The position numbers were made by a program, and so were the translations under genes. 64,000 nt of DNA from JALYRV01 sp040902895 (GTDB lineage: Bacteria > Acidobacteriota > Vicinamibacteria > Vicinamibacterales > SCN-69-37), in the NCBI GenBank assembly GCA_040902895.1, contig JBBDWL010000108.1:1-64000 (forward strand), read 5' to 3'. The stretch's first letter is position 1, and the number at the start of each line of letters is the position of its first letter. Positions 15,452 through 22,701 of the stretch are shown here, piece after piece. The notes beneath the pieces are model-generated. The model was given only the letters and a program-made list of their open reading frames with translations. It was not told the DNA's origin and did not search any database.

Positions 15452-16849
15452 ATGATGATGTGTTTCAGACGAGCGGCCGTGTGTGCTGCGGCCGTGCTCG
15501 CCGCTGTGTCGGCTACGGCCGCCGGCCCGCAGACTTCCGCGCAGACGCCGGCACCCGTGCCGGCCGAGCGCATCACGCGACCCCCGAAGCTCGCCTACAC
15601 CACCGCGACGCTTCCCAACGGTCTTCGCGTCATCCTGCACGAGGATCACTCCACGCCCATCGTGCATCTCGAGCTCTGGTATCACGTGGGCTCGAAAGAC
15701 GAGCGGCCGGGCCGCACGGGCTTTGCGCATCTGTTCGAGCACATGATGTTCAAGGGCTCGAAGAACGTCGAGCCCGATGCGCATCCTTCGTGGCTCACGA
15801 GCATCGGCGGCCAGGCCAACGCGACGACGGACGAAGACACGACGATTTTCTGGGAGACGGTGCCGGCGCAGTACCTGCCGCTCGTGCTGTGGCTCGAGGC
15901 GGATCGCATGGCGTCGCTGCGCGTCGACGAGACGATCTTCAGGAACGAGCGCGAGGTCGTGAAAGAAGAGCGGCGGATGCGCGTCGACAATCCGCCGTTC
16001 GGCCGTCTCTTGGAGATCATCTACGAGCAGATCTTCACGACGCATCCCTATCGCTTCCAGACGATCGGCAGCATGAAGGATCTCGAGGCGGCCTCCATTG
16101 ACGACGTGCGCGATTTCTATCGGACGTATTACGTGCCGAACAACGCGACGCTCGTGCTTGCCGGCGACTTCGATTCGGCCGAGGCGATGGCGCTCGTCAC
16201 GAAATATCTGGGGCGGGTGCCGCGCGGCAAAGACATCCCGCGCCAGATTCCGGCCGAGCCGGCGCAGCTGAAGGAGCGGCGCGTGCGCATCGACGAAAGC
16301 TGGCCGCTGCCGGCCGTCGTCGTGGCGCACCGCGTGCCGGCCGACGGCGATCCCGACGCCTACCCGATGCACATCGCGGCAAAGATTCTGTCAGACGGAC
16401 AAAGCTCGCGGATTTACAAGCGGCTGGTCTATGACGATCAGATCGCGATGGCCGCCTTCGGCGATGCGAAGATCATCGAGGATCCAAATCTCTTCACGGC
16501 GATAGCGGTCGTGCAGCCGGGCAAACCGCCCGAAGCCGCCACCGCGTCGCTCGTCGCGGAGCTCGAGCGCATACGCAACGAGCCCGTCACGGCAGCCGAG
16601 CTCGATCGCGCGAAGCGCCAGTTCGCCCGCGATTACATCCTCGGTCGCGATACGGTGCAGCAGAAGGCGCACGTGCTCGCGCACGCGGCCGTGATTCACG
16701 ACGATCTCGGCACGGCCGACGGAGAGTTCGAGTTGTTCATGAACGTGACGGTCGCCGACGTGCAGCGCGTGGCGCGCAAATACTTCGCGCCTGAAACGCG
16801 CAACGTGATTACCGTCATGCCGCGCGGAACCGCCGGAGCCGTCCGATGA
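15452..16849 (+). CDS. M16-family zinc peptidase, catalytic subunit
   Basis: 465 aa with a Sec signal peptide (about 1-24), so periplasmic. The inverted zinc motif H-x-x-E-H is present (His93, Glu96, His97 in FAHLFEHMMFKG) and the third ligand is Glu173 in VVKEERR, 76 residues later as in pitrilysin-type enzymes. The R/Y-type second domain follows. The next gene encodes an M16 protein lacking the zinc motif, so the two probably form an active/inactive heterodimer. The start may be 15452 or the in-frame ATG at 15455. The gene is coupled to its partner by an ATGA overlap. Confidence 0.9.
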   Translation: MMMCFRRAAVCAAAVLAAVSATAAGPQTSAQTPAPVPAERITRPPKLAYTTATLPNGLRVILHEDHSTPIVHLELWYHVGSKDERPGRTGFAHLFEHMMFKGSKNVEPDAHPSWLTSIGGQANATTDEDTTIFWETVPAQYLPLVLWLEADRMASLRVDETIFRNEREVVKEERRMRVDNPPFGRLLEIIYEQIFTTHPYRFQTIGSMKDLEAASIDDVRDFYRTYYVPNNATLVLAGDFDSAEAMALVTKYLGRVPRGKDIPRQIPAEPAQLKERRVRIDESWPLPAVVVAHRVPADGDPDAYPMHIAAKILSDGQSSRIYKRLVYDDQIAMAAFGDAKIIEDPNLFTAIAVVQPGKPPEAATASLVAELERIRNEPVTAAELDRAKRQFARDYILGRDTVQQKAHVLAHAAVIHDDLGTADGEFELFMNVTVADVQRVARKYFAPETRNVITVMPRGTAGAVR

Positions 16850-19044
16850 GCGGCCTGTTCCGCATCGTGGTCATCGCGGCGCTGGCGGCGCCGATTGCCG
16901 CGCAGGCGCAGTGGCCGGCCGAGAAGCCGCCCGGTCCGCTCGTCGCGCGCGGCGTCGATTTTCCGCCCTACCAGATGCGGACGCTCGCCAACGGCCTGCA
17001 GGTCGTCGTCGTGTCGCACCATGAGCAGCCGTCGGTGACGCTCCGCCTGTTGATTAAGGCGGGCGCGGCCCACGATCCGCCCGACAAGCCTGGCGTGGCG
17101 AGCATGACGGCCGGTCTGCTCGACCAGGGCACCACCACGAAGAAGGCGCAGGAGATTGCGAGCGCCATCGAGTCGGTCGGCGGCGGCATTGGCGTGGGCG
17201 CGGGCAACGATCTGACCTTCGTCAACGCCGTCGTACTGAAGAACGATCTGCCGCTCGCCCTCGATCTCGTGTCTGACATCGTGCGCAATCCGACGTTCTC
17301 GCAGGAAGAGCTCGATCGCATCCGGCCGCAGCTGCTCTCGGGCATGCAGGTCAGTTATGACGACGCCGATTACATCGCCGACGTGGTGTTCGATCGGCTG
17401 GTCTACGGCTTTCATCCGTACGGCAAGCCGTCGGCCGGCACGCCCGTCTCGGCACGTCTGATCACGCGCGGCGATCTGCTGGCGTTTCATAAGGCGAACT
17501 ACGTGCCGTCGAATGCGATTCTTGCGGTGGTCGGGGACATCACGGCCGAGGAGGCGTTCCGCGGCGTCGAGCGCGCGTTCGCAGCGTGGGCGGCGGCGCA
17601 GCCATCCACCACCGCGTTTCCCGAGCCGCCCCAGCCGACGCGCCGCGTCGTGGTGGTCGACAAGCCTGGCGCGGTCCAGACCGAGATTCGCGTCGGGCAT
17701 CTCGGCATCCCCAGGAACCATCCCGATTACATGGCGCTGAATCTCGCGATCCGGATCCTGGGCGGGGAGGGCGCGAACCGGCTGTATGGCGTGCTGCGAT
17801 CCGAGCGAGGACTCACCTACAGCGCATCGGCCGACATGGAAGCGCTGAAGCAGACCGGATCGTTCGTCGCCGAAACCGACACGCGCACCGAAGCGACCGG
17901 GCAGTCGCTGCGGCTGATTGTGGACGAGGTCTGGCGCCTGCAGCGCGAGCAGGTGGGATCGCGCGAGCTGCAGGGCGCGCAGGACTACATGGCGGGCAGC
18001 TTTCCGCTGACGATCGAGACGCCCGGCGCCATCGCCCTGCAGGTGCTCAATCAGCTGTTCTTCGGCCTCGATCTGAAGGAGCTCGAAGCGTTCCGCGAGC
18101 GCGTCTATGCCGTAACGCCACAGGAGATCCAGCGCGTCGCGCAGAAGTACCTGAAGCCGGATCGGCTGTCGGTGGTGCTGGTCGGGGATGCGTCGAAGTT
18201 CACCGATCAGTTGAAGTCGGTCGGCTTCACGGCGTTCGAGCGGATTCCGGCGTCGGAGCTGGATCTGGGCGCCGCCTCGCTGCGCAGAGGCGACCCGAAA
18301 TTCTTCCCGGTTGATTTTCCCCGGTTGCCTCTGGCGTTCAGATCCAACCGGGGAAAATCAACCGGGATGAATTTCGGGTTCGTCCGCCAGTCCCTCTCCG
18401 ACGATCGCACCCTGATTGCGCGCGCGATCGAGCGCAAGGGCGGTCTCGACAGGCTGCGCGCGGTCCGCACGCTCGAAGCCGATGCCTCGATCGTGCTCGC
18501 CGGCGGTACCACGGTGGTCGCCACGAAGACGCAGATTCTGTATCCCGACAAATACCGCGTCGAAGCCGAAACCGCCGGCGCGCCCGTCACGTACGTGTAC
18601 GCATCGGGCGAGGCGTGGGTGGAAACGCCGGCCGGCGTGCGGGGCGCGCCAGACTATTTGCGTGACGAGGCCGCCGCCGCCGTCTCACGCGATCTGATCG
18701 CGCTGCTGCTGCGCGCGTGGGACGGCCGCGCCAAGGTGGCCACGGCGCCCGCGGGCGCATCGGGGTTGCGCGCGCTGACCGTGTCGCAGCCGAACCGTCC
18801 CGACGTCACGGTCTTCTTCGACCCGTCGACGGCCGACGTTGTACGGCTGGAATACACCCGCTCCGGCCCGGACGGACCCATCGCGGAGATCGAGGACCTC
18901 AGTGACTATCGCGTCGCCGATGGCATCCGGTTCGCCTTCCGCGCGACCACGTCCACGACCGGCGGCAAGGTCGAGCGCCGTCTCAGAACCATTCGCGTCA
19001 ACGCCGATCTCGATCAGTCTCTCTTCCAGCGCCCTGGTAAATGA
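16846..19044 (+). CDS. M16-family non-catalytic partner with an extra C-terminal domain
   Basis: 732 aa with a signal peptide (about 1-20). The M16 fold is recognisable (MRTLANGLQVVVVSHHEQPSV; NRLYGVLRSERGLTYSASADM) but the H-x-x-E-H site is replaced around residue 87 (KPGVASMTAGLLDQGT), so it should be inactive and act as substrate-holding partner. After about residue 480 comes a linker made by an in-frame palindromic repeat (residues about 483-511). An extra domain (about 515-730) then resembles outer-membrane lipoprotein-sorting folds (RAIERKGGLDRLRAVRTLEA; VEYTRSG-like strands). It is coupled to lpxB by ATGA. Confidence 0.85.
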   Translation: MSGLFRIVVIAALAAPIAAQAQWPAEKPPGPLVARGVDFPPYQMRTLANGLQVVVVSHHEQPSVTLRLLIKAGAAHDPPDKPGVASMTAGLLDQGTTTKKAQEIASAIESVGGGIGVGAGNDLTFVNAVVLKNDLPLALDLVSDIVRNPTFSQEELDRIRPQLLSGMQVSYDDADYIADVVFDRLVYGFHPYGKPSAGTPVSARLITRGDLLAFHKANYVPSNAILAVVGDITAEEAFRGVERAFAAWAAAQPSTTAFPEPPQPTRRVVVVDKPGAVQTEIRVGHLGIPRNHPDYMALNLAIRILGGEGANRLYGVLRSERGLTYSASADMEALKQTGSFVAETDTRTEATGQSLRLIVDEVWRLQREQVGSRELQGAQDYMAGSFPLTIETPGAIALQVLNQLFFGLDLKELEAFRERVYAVTPQEIQRVAQKYLKPDRLSVVLVGDASKFTDQLKSVGFTAFERIPASELDLGAASLRRGDPKFFPVDFPRLPLAFRSNRGKSTGMNFGFVRQSLSDDRTLIARAIERKGGLDRLRAVRTLEADASIVLAGGTTVVATKTQILYPDKYRVEAETAGAPVTYVYASGEAWVETPAGVRGAPDYLRDEAAAAVSRDLIALLLRAWDGRAKVATAPAGASGLRALTVSQPNRPDVTVFFDPSTADVVRLEYTRSGPDGPIAEIEDLSDYRVADGIRFAFRATTSTTGGKVERRLRTIRVNADLDQSLFQRPGK
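18294..18378. repeat. Intragenic palindromic element, copy 1
   Basis: Arms 18294-18327 and 18345-18378 are 34 bp each with a single mismatch and a 17-nt loop; the inner 22 bp (CCCGGTTGATTTTCCCCGG...) are perfect. It lies in frame inside the M16 partner gene at the boundary between the M16 region and the C-terminal domain. A related palindrome lies in the anti-sigma gene at 38685-38736. Confidence 0.9.
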
Positions 19045-20198
19045 TCGCCCCGGCACGGCCGTTGACCATCATGCTGTCATGCGGTGAGGCCTCGGGCGAG
19101 CTGTACGCGGCCGCGCTCGCGCGCGAGCTGCGCGCGCTGGCGCCAGGCACGCGCGTCGTGGCCCTCGGTGGCCCGCGGCTGGCTGAGGCCGGCGTCGAGC
19201 TGCTCGCCGACTATCACGGCATGTCCGTCACCGGTCTTTCCGAAGCGCTTCGCGTGATCCCGCGATCCCTGGCGCTCATCCGCGCGCTTGGCAGAGCCGC
19301 GGACCGCGTGAATCCGGATGTCTTCGTGCCGATTGATTTTCCTGATTTCAATTTCCGGTTGATGGCGGCCATGGCGAGGCGGCGTGTGCCGATTGTCTAT
19401 TACGTCAGTCCGCAGCTCTGGGCCTGGCGCGCCGGCCGGCTGCGCACCATGAAACGGCTCGTCTCGAAGGTGCTGGTGATCTTTCCCTTCGAGGAACGGC
19501 TGTATCGCGACGCGGGTGTCGACGCCGAGTTCGTCGGCCATCCGCTCGTCGATCTCGTCGAGCCGTCGGCCGATCGCGAAACCCTGCGCGCACGATTCGG
19601 CGCCGGCGCGGCCACGCCGCTGGTCGCGCTGCTGCCTGGCAGCCGGGCCAATGAGCTGCGCGCGATTCTGCCCGACATGGCCCGGGCCGCCGCGCTCGTG
19701 CGCGCCCGCCTGCCCGACGCGAAATTTGTGCTCGCGCGTGCCCCCGGACTGGCCAGCGAATTGTTCGCCCCGTTGGCCGGGCTCATGCCCGGCATTGACG
19801 TGCCGATCGCGGACTCCGCGACCGACGACGTACTGGCCGCGGCCGACGTGGCCATCACGGCATCAGGTACCGCTACCGTGCAGACCGCGCTTCATGAATG
19901 CCCCATGGTGATTGTGTATCGTGTGTCTCCCGTCACATCGATGCTCGGCCGCATGTTCGTGAAGCTCGACACGTTCGGCATGGTCAATCTGGTTGCGGGC
20001 GAGCGCATCGTGCCCGAGTTGATTCAGGATCGCTTCACGCCGCAGGCGGTTGCGGATGAGGTTGTGTCGCTTCTGACGGATTCCGTAAGACGCGACGCCA
20101 TGATCTCGAAATTACGCGACGTAAAGCAGAAGCTCGGTGGAAAAGGCGGCGCGCGCAGGGCCGCGGAGGCGATCCTTCGATCTACACTCTCTGCATGA
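19041..20198 (+). CDS. lpxB: Lipid-A-disaccharide synthase
   Basis: Family GT19 enzyme joining UDP-diacylglucosamine and lipid X to form the lipid A disaccharide. 385 aa, the family's usual length. Motifs are SCGEASGELYAAALARELR near the N-terminus, VFVPIDFPDFNFRL, YYVSPQLWAWRAGRLRTMKR, LPGSRANELRAILP and the acceptor region ASGTATVQTALHECPMVIVYR. The ATG at 19041 overlaps the preceding stop (ATGA). lpxD is 4 kb upstream in the same direction with the M16 pair between them; lpxA, lpxC and fabZ are not in the window. Confidence 0.95.
   Translation: MIAPARPLTIMLSCGEASGELYAAALARELRALAPGTRVVALGGPRLAEAGVELLADYHGMSVTGLSEALRVIPRSLALIRALGRAADRVNPDVFVPIDFPDFNFRLMAAMARRRVPIVYYVSPQLWAWRAGRLRTMKRLVSKVLVIFPFEERLYRDAGVDAEFVGHPLVDLVEPSADRETLRARFGAGAATPLVALLPGSRANELRAILPDMARAAALVRARLPDAKFVLARAPGLASELFAPLAGLMPGIDVPIADSATDDVLAAADVAITASGTATVQTALHECPMVIVYRVSPVTSMLGRMFVKLDTFGMVNLVAGERIVPELIQDRFTPQAVADEVVSLLTDSVRRDAMISKLRDVKQKLGGKGGARRAAEAILRSTLSA
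20183..20188 (+). promoter_or_regulatory. -10-like TACACT 6 nt before the gene at 20195
   Basis: TACACT is followed by CTCTGC and the ATG at 20195. It lies inside the end of lpxB, so it would be an internal leaderless promoter in a coupled operon. Confidence 0.4.
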
Positions 20199-20755
20199 CG
20201 CGGCGGCCTCTCAACCTCGCGGTGCTCTCGATCCTTCTCGCAGGCCTCACCTGCGCTTCGCTCAACGCATCGATCATCATTCCAACGGACCTGCCAACAC
20301 TGGTCCGTGAAGCGCAGGCGATCGCGCTCGGCCGGGTCGTCGACGTACACGGGGTCATGCGTCCGGGCACCCGCCGCATCGATTCCTACATCGTCTTCGC
20401 GGTCGACGAGCCGCTCAAGGGCGGGGCCGATCAGACGATCGTCTTCAGAACGCTTGGCGGCGTACTCGGACGCTATCGCACCGTCGTGCACGGCTCGCCG
20501 GTCTTCAAGCCGGGCGACGAGGCCGTGATCTTTCTGGGCCGCGGCACCGCCCCGTATCCGATCGGCCTCTCGCACGGCGTCTTCCGTGTGCGCACGGATC
20601 GGGTGACGGGCGAGCGGCGGATTCTGCCGCCCCCGATGCTGATCGATCGCGCCGGCACGATGACGATTCGGCGCGGAGACGGCACCCGGACGCAGATTCC
20701 CGTGGCGTCCTTTACCAGCATCGTGCGCACGCTGGTCGCGCGGCGACAGCCATGA
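20195..20755 (+). CDS. Secreted protein of unknown function upstream of a matrixin-like protease
   Basis: 186 aa with a signal peptide (about 1-25, NLAVLSILLAGLTCASLNAS). The mature part is beta-rich: LVREAQAIALGRVVDVHG, then SYIVFAVDEPLKGG, VVHGSPVFKPGDEAVIFLGRG and GLSHGVFRV. This looks like a small extracytoplasmic beta-domain. I do not recognise a named family. Coupling by ATGA to both lpxB and the metalloprotease suggests it works with the protease, perhaps as chaperone or inhibitor (inference only). Confidence 0.6.
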   Translation: MTRRPLNLAVLSILLAGLTCASLNASIIIPTDLPTLVREAQAIALGRVVDVHGVMRPGTRRIDSYIVFAVDEPLKGGADQTIVFRTLGGVLGRYRTVVHGSPVFKPGDEAVIFLGRGTAPYPIGLSHGVFRVRTDRVTGERRILPPPMLIDRAGTMTIRRGDGTRTQIPVASFTSIVRTLVARRQP

Positions 20756-21744
20756 CGCGCCGCATGCTGCTCGCCGCGTGTCTCGTCGCCACGATGACGG
20801 CGCCCGCGGCGGCCTATCTGAAGCTCGGCTTCCGCACCGGCAACCGCATCGTCAGCATCAGCTGGAGCCAACGGCCCGTCAGCTATTTCGTCACCAATCG
20901 GGGTGACAACCAGGTGTCGGCCACACAGTTCGAGCAGGCGATGGCGCGTGCGTTCGCGACCTGGGCAGACGCACCGACGATCGACATCAGCTTTACCTTT
21001 GGGGGCTTCGTCGGCGCAGAGCCGTTCGAAGACGACGGCATGAACGTGCTGGGATTTCAGGCGGAGCCGGATCTCGAGCGCGTGCTCGGCGCAACCGGTT
21101 TCACCATCGATGACGTGAGCGGGCGGATTATCGAATCCGATATTTTCTTCAACACGATCTTCGACTGGACCGTGGCACCCAACGGCGAATCGGGACGCTT
21201 CGATCTCGAATCCACGGCCGTGCACGAGATTGGGCATTTCATCGGCCTTGGCCATTCGGCGATTGGCGAGACGGAGCTCACGGACGGCCGCCGCCGCGTG
21301 ATCGCGAAACAAGCGGTGATGTTTCCCATCGCGTTTCCCACCGGCAACATCTCGGATCGGCGCCTCAAGGCTGACGACATTGCCGGCGCGTCCGACATCT
21401 ATCCGGAAGGCAATTTCGACCGCCAGCATGGAAGCATTTCCGGACGTGTGCGACTCGACGGCCGCGGCATCTTCGGCGCGCACGTGACGGCGTTCAGCCT
21501 GCGAAGCGGAAAAATCGTGGGCAACTTCACGCTCGACGATGAGGGCACGTTCGTGATTTCAGGCCTCGAGCCGGGATTGCACGTCGTGCGCGTCGAGCCG
21601 CTCGACGACGGCAGCATCGGCAGCTTCTTCGACGATGAGGATGATGTTGAAGTGGACTTCATGGCGACCATCGCGCCGCGGCTGGTCTCGGTGCCGCGCG
21701 GCGGATCGTCAGGCAACATCACCATCGACGTGAGGCGCAAATGA
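20752..21744 (+). CDS. Secreted matrixin-like metalloprotease with C-terminal carboxypeptidase-regulatory-like domain
   Basis: 330 aa with a signal peptide (about 1-21). The metzincin zinc site HEIGHFIGLGH (His158, Glu159, His162, His168) is followed by the Met-turn in QAVMFPIAFP about 22 residues later, as in matrixins (M10). From about residue 225 a beta-sandwich follows (GSISGRVRLDGRGIFGAHVTAF, GTFVISGLEPGLHVVRVEP), typical of carboxypeptidase-regulatory-like domains common in acidobacterial secreted proteins. The metzincin part (30-220) is compact and has no obvious propeptide cysteine switch. Confidence 0.85.
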   Translation: MTRRMLLAACLVATMTAPAAAYLKLGFRTGNRIVSISWSQRPVSYFVTNRGDNQVSATQFEQAMARAFATWADAPTIDISFTFGGFVGAEPFEDDGMNVLGFQAEPDLERVLGATGFTIDDVSGRIIESDIFFNTIFDWTVAPNGESGRFDLESTAVHEIGHFIGLGHSAIGETELTDGRRRVIAKQAVMFPIAFPTGNISDRRLKADDIAGASDIYPEGNFDRQHGSISGRVRLDGRGIFGAHVTAFSLRSGKIVGNFTLDDEGTFVISGLEPGLHVVRVEPLDDGSIGSFFDDEDDVEVDFMATIAPRLVSVPRGGSSGNITIDVRRK

Positions 21745-22400
21745 AGCGGCTGCCGCTTGCAGCGGCCTTGCTGCTGGGATGCACACTGCCATGCGCAGCA
21801 CAGGCGCGCAAAGGCAGCGTGGAGGTCGCGGCTGGCGGCGTCTGGTTCAGCGGCGCCGATCTCGGCGGATCCACCGCCACGCTCGAGCGTCCGGGCGGGG
21901 GAGAGTTCGATCTCTTCACCACCGACACAAGGCTCGAAGGCGCGTTCGGCGGCGCAGCCACGATGTCGTTCTTCGTCGCGTCGCGGCTGGCCGTCGAGGC
22001 CGGGATCTCATACGCGCGGCCGAACATGTCCACACGTGTGAGCGACGACGCCGAGGATGCCGAGCCGATCACATCGGTCATCGGACTCCAGCAATACATC
22101 GTCGAGGGCAATCTGCGATGGTATCTGGCGCGCGCGCGAGGCAAATGGCAGCCGTTCCTTCGCGCGGGCGGCGGATACCTTCGCCAGCTCGACGACTCGA
22201 ATGCGCACGTCGAAACAGGAACGACCGTGCAGGCGGGGCTTGGCGCGGACCGCACCTTCCGCGAACGCGCCGCCGGCCGTCTGCGGCGGATCGGTCTGCG
22301 CGCCGACGCGCGGGTCATCGGACGATCCGGCGGCTTCGATGTCGACGACAAGCTGCGAGTCGGATTCTCCGCCGGCGCAATGCTGTTTTTCGGGTTCTAG
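21741..22400 (+). CDS. Outer-membrane beta-barrel protein
   Basis: 219 aa. A signal peptide (about 1-22, cleavage near AQA) is followed by amphipathic strands such as SVEVAAGGVWFSG, TMSFFVASRLAVEAGISYARP, LRWYLARARGKWQPFLRAGGGYLRQL, TVQAGLGADRTF and LRVGFSAGAMLFFGF. It ends in Phe, as expected for BamA-dependent barrels, and the size fits an 8-strand OmpA/OmpW-like barrel. No specific ligand can be inferred. It is the last gene of the coupled run that starts at 15452. Confidence 0.7.
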   Translation: MKRLPLAAALLLGCTLPCAAQARKGSVEVAAGGVWFSGADLGGSTATLERPGGGEFDLFTTDTRLEGAFGGAATMSFFVASRLAVEAGISYARPNMSTRVSDDAEDAEPITSVIGLQQYIVEGNLRWYLARARGKWQPFLRAGGGYLRQLDDSNAHVETGTTVQAGLGADRTFRERAAGRLRRIGLRADARVIGRSGGFDVDDKLRVGFSAGAMLFFGF

Positions 22401-22410
22401 CGCTCGCCTG

Positions 22411-22599
22411 CTAATGATGATGAGGTTTCGCGGGCTTCTCGTCAGGGTGCTTGTCGCTGCGAAGCTCTTCGTGGCCTGGCCGGATGAGACCGCCCGTCTC
22501 ATCATCAATCGCCCGTTCGAGGTCCGGTTCCTTTCGCGGCTGTTGGTGTTCGCGTTCCGCTTCCGGATTGACCGGCGGATTCCTCGGCAGTTCCTTCAT
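22411..22599 (-). CDS. Small hydrophilic protein of unknown function
   Basis: 62 aa: starts MKELPRNPPVNPEAEREHQQ and ends with a His/Pro tail KPAKPHHH. It has no cysteine or hydrophobic segment and is rich in Glu, Pro, Arg and His, so it is probably disordered. The ATG at 22599 is chosen because GGGAGG stands 8 nt upstream (minus strand, 22612-22607). A longer frame to 22653 lacks this. The stop lies 11 bp from the end of the convergent beta-barrel gene. Function unknown. Confidence 0.55.
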   Translation of the reverse strand: MKELPRNPPVNPEAEREHQQPRKEPDLERAIDDETGGLIRPGHEELRSDKHPDEKPAKPHHH

Positions 22600-22646
22600 G
22601 ACGGTGCCTCCCAGCAGGGATCGCACATCAAAGGCTGTGCCATGCC

Positions 22647-22675
22647 TTGACACCGCCCCGGCACATCGCTACTCT
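22647..22675 (+). promoter_or_regulatory. Sigma-70 promoter TTGACA-N17-TACTCT for an ADOP permease gene
   Basis: TTGACA (22647-22652) and TACTCT (22670-22675) are separated by exactly 17 bp. It is one of only two places in the window with a consensus -35 (the other is padR, also in front of ADOP genes). The predicted transcript would start near 22682, inside the hairpin that covers the first ATG. Confidence 0.65.
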
Positions 22676-22696
22676 CCCATCGACAAACGATGGGAG
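22674..22696 (+). promoter_or_regulatory. Perfect 9-bp inverted repeat over the 5' end of the ADOP permease gene
   Basis: CTCCCATCG (22674-22682) and CGATGGGAG (22688-22696) are complementary with a 5-nt loop. The right arm includes the ATG at 22690 and the GGGAG that would serve as ribosome site for the ATG at 22702. It overlaps the -10 box, so it could be an operator in DNA or a masking hairpin in RNA. Confidence 0.6.
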
Positions 22697-22701
22697 CTGT
22701 C

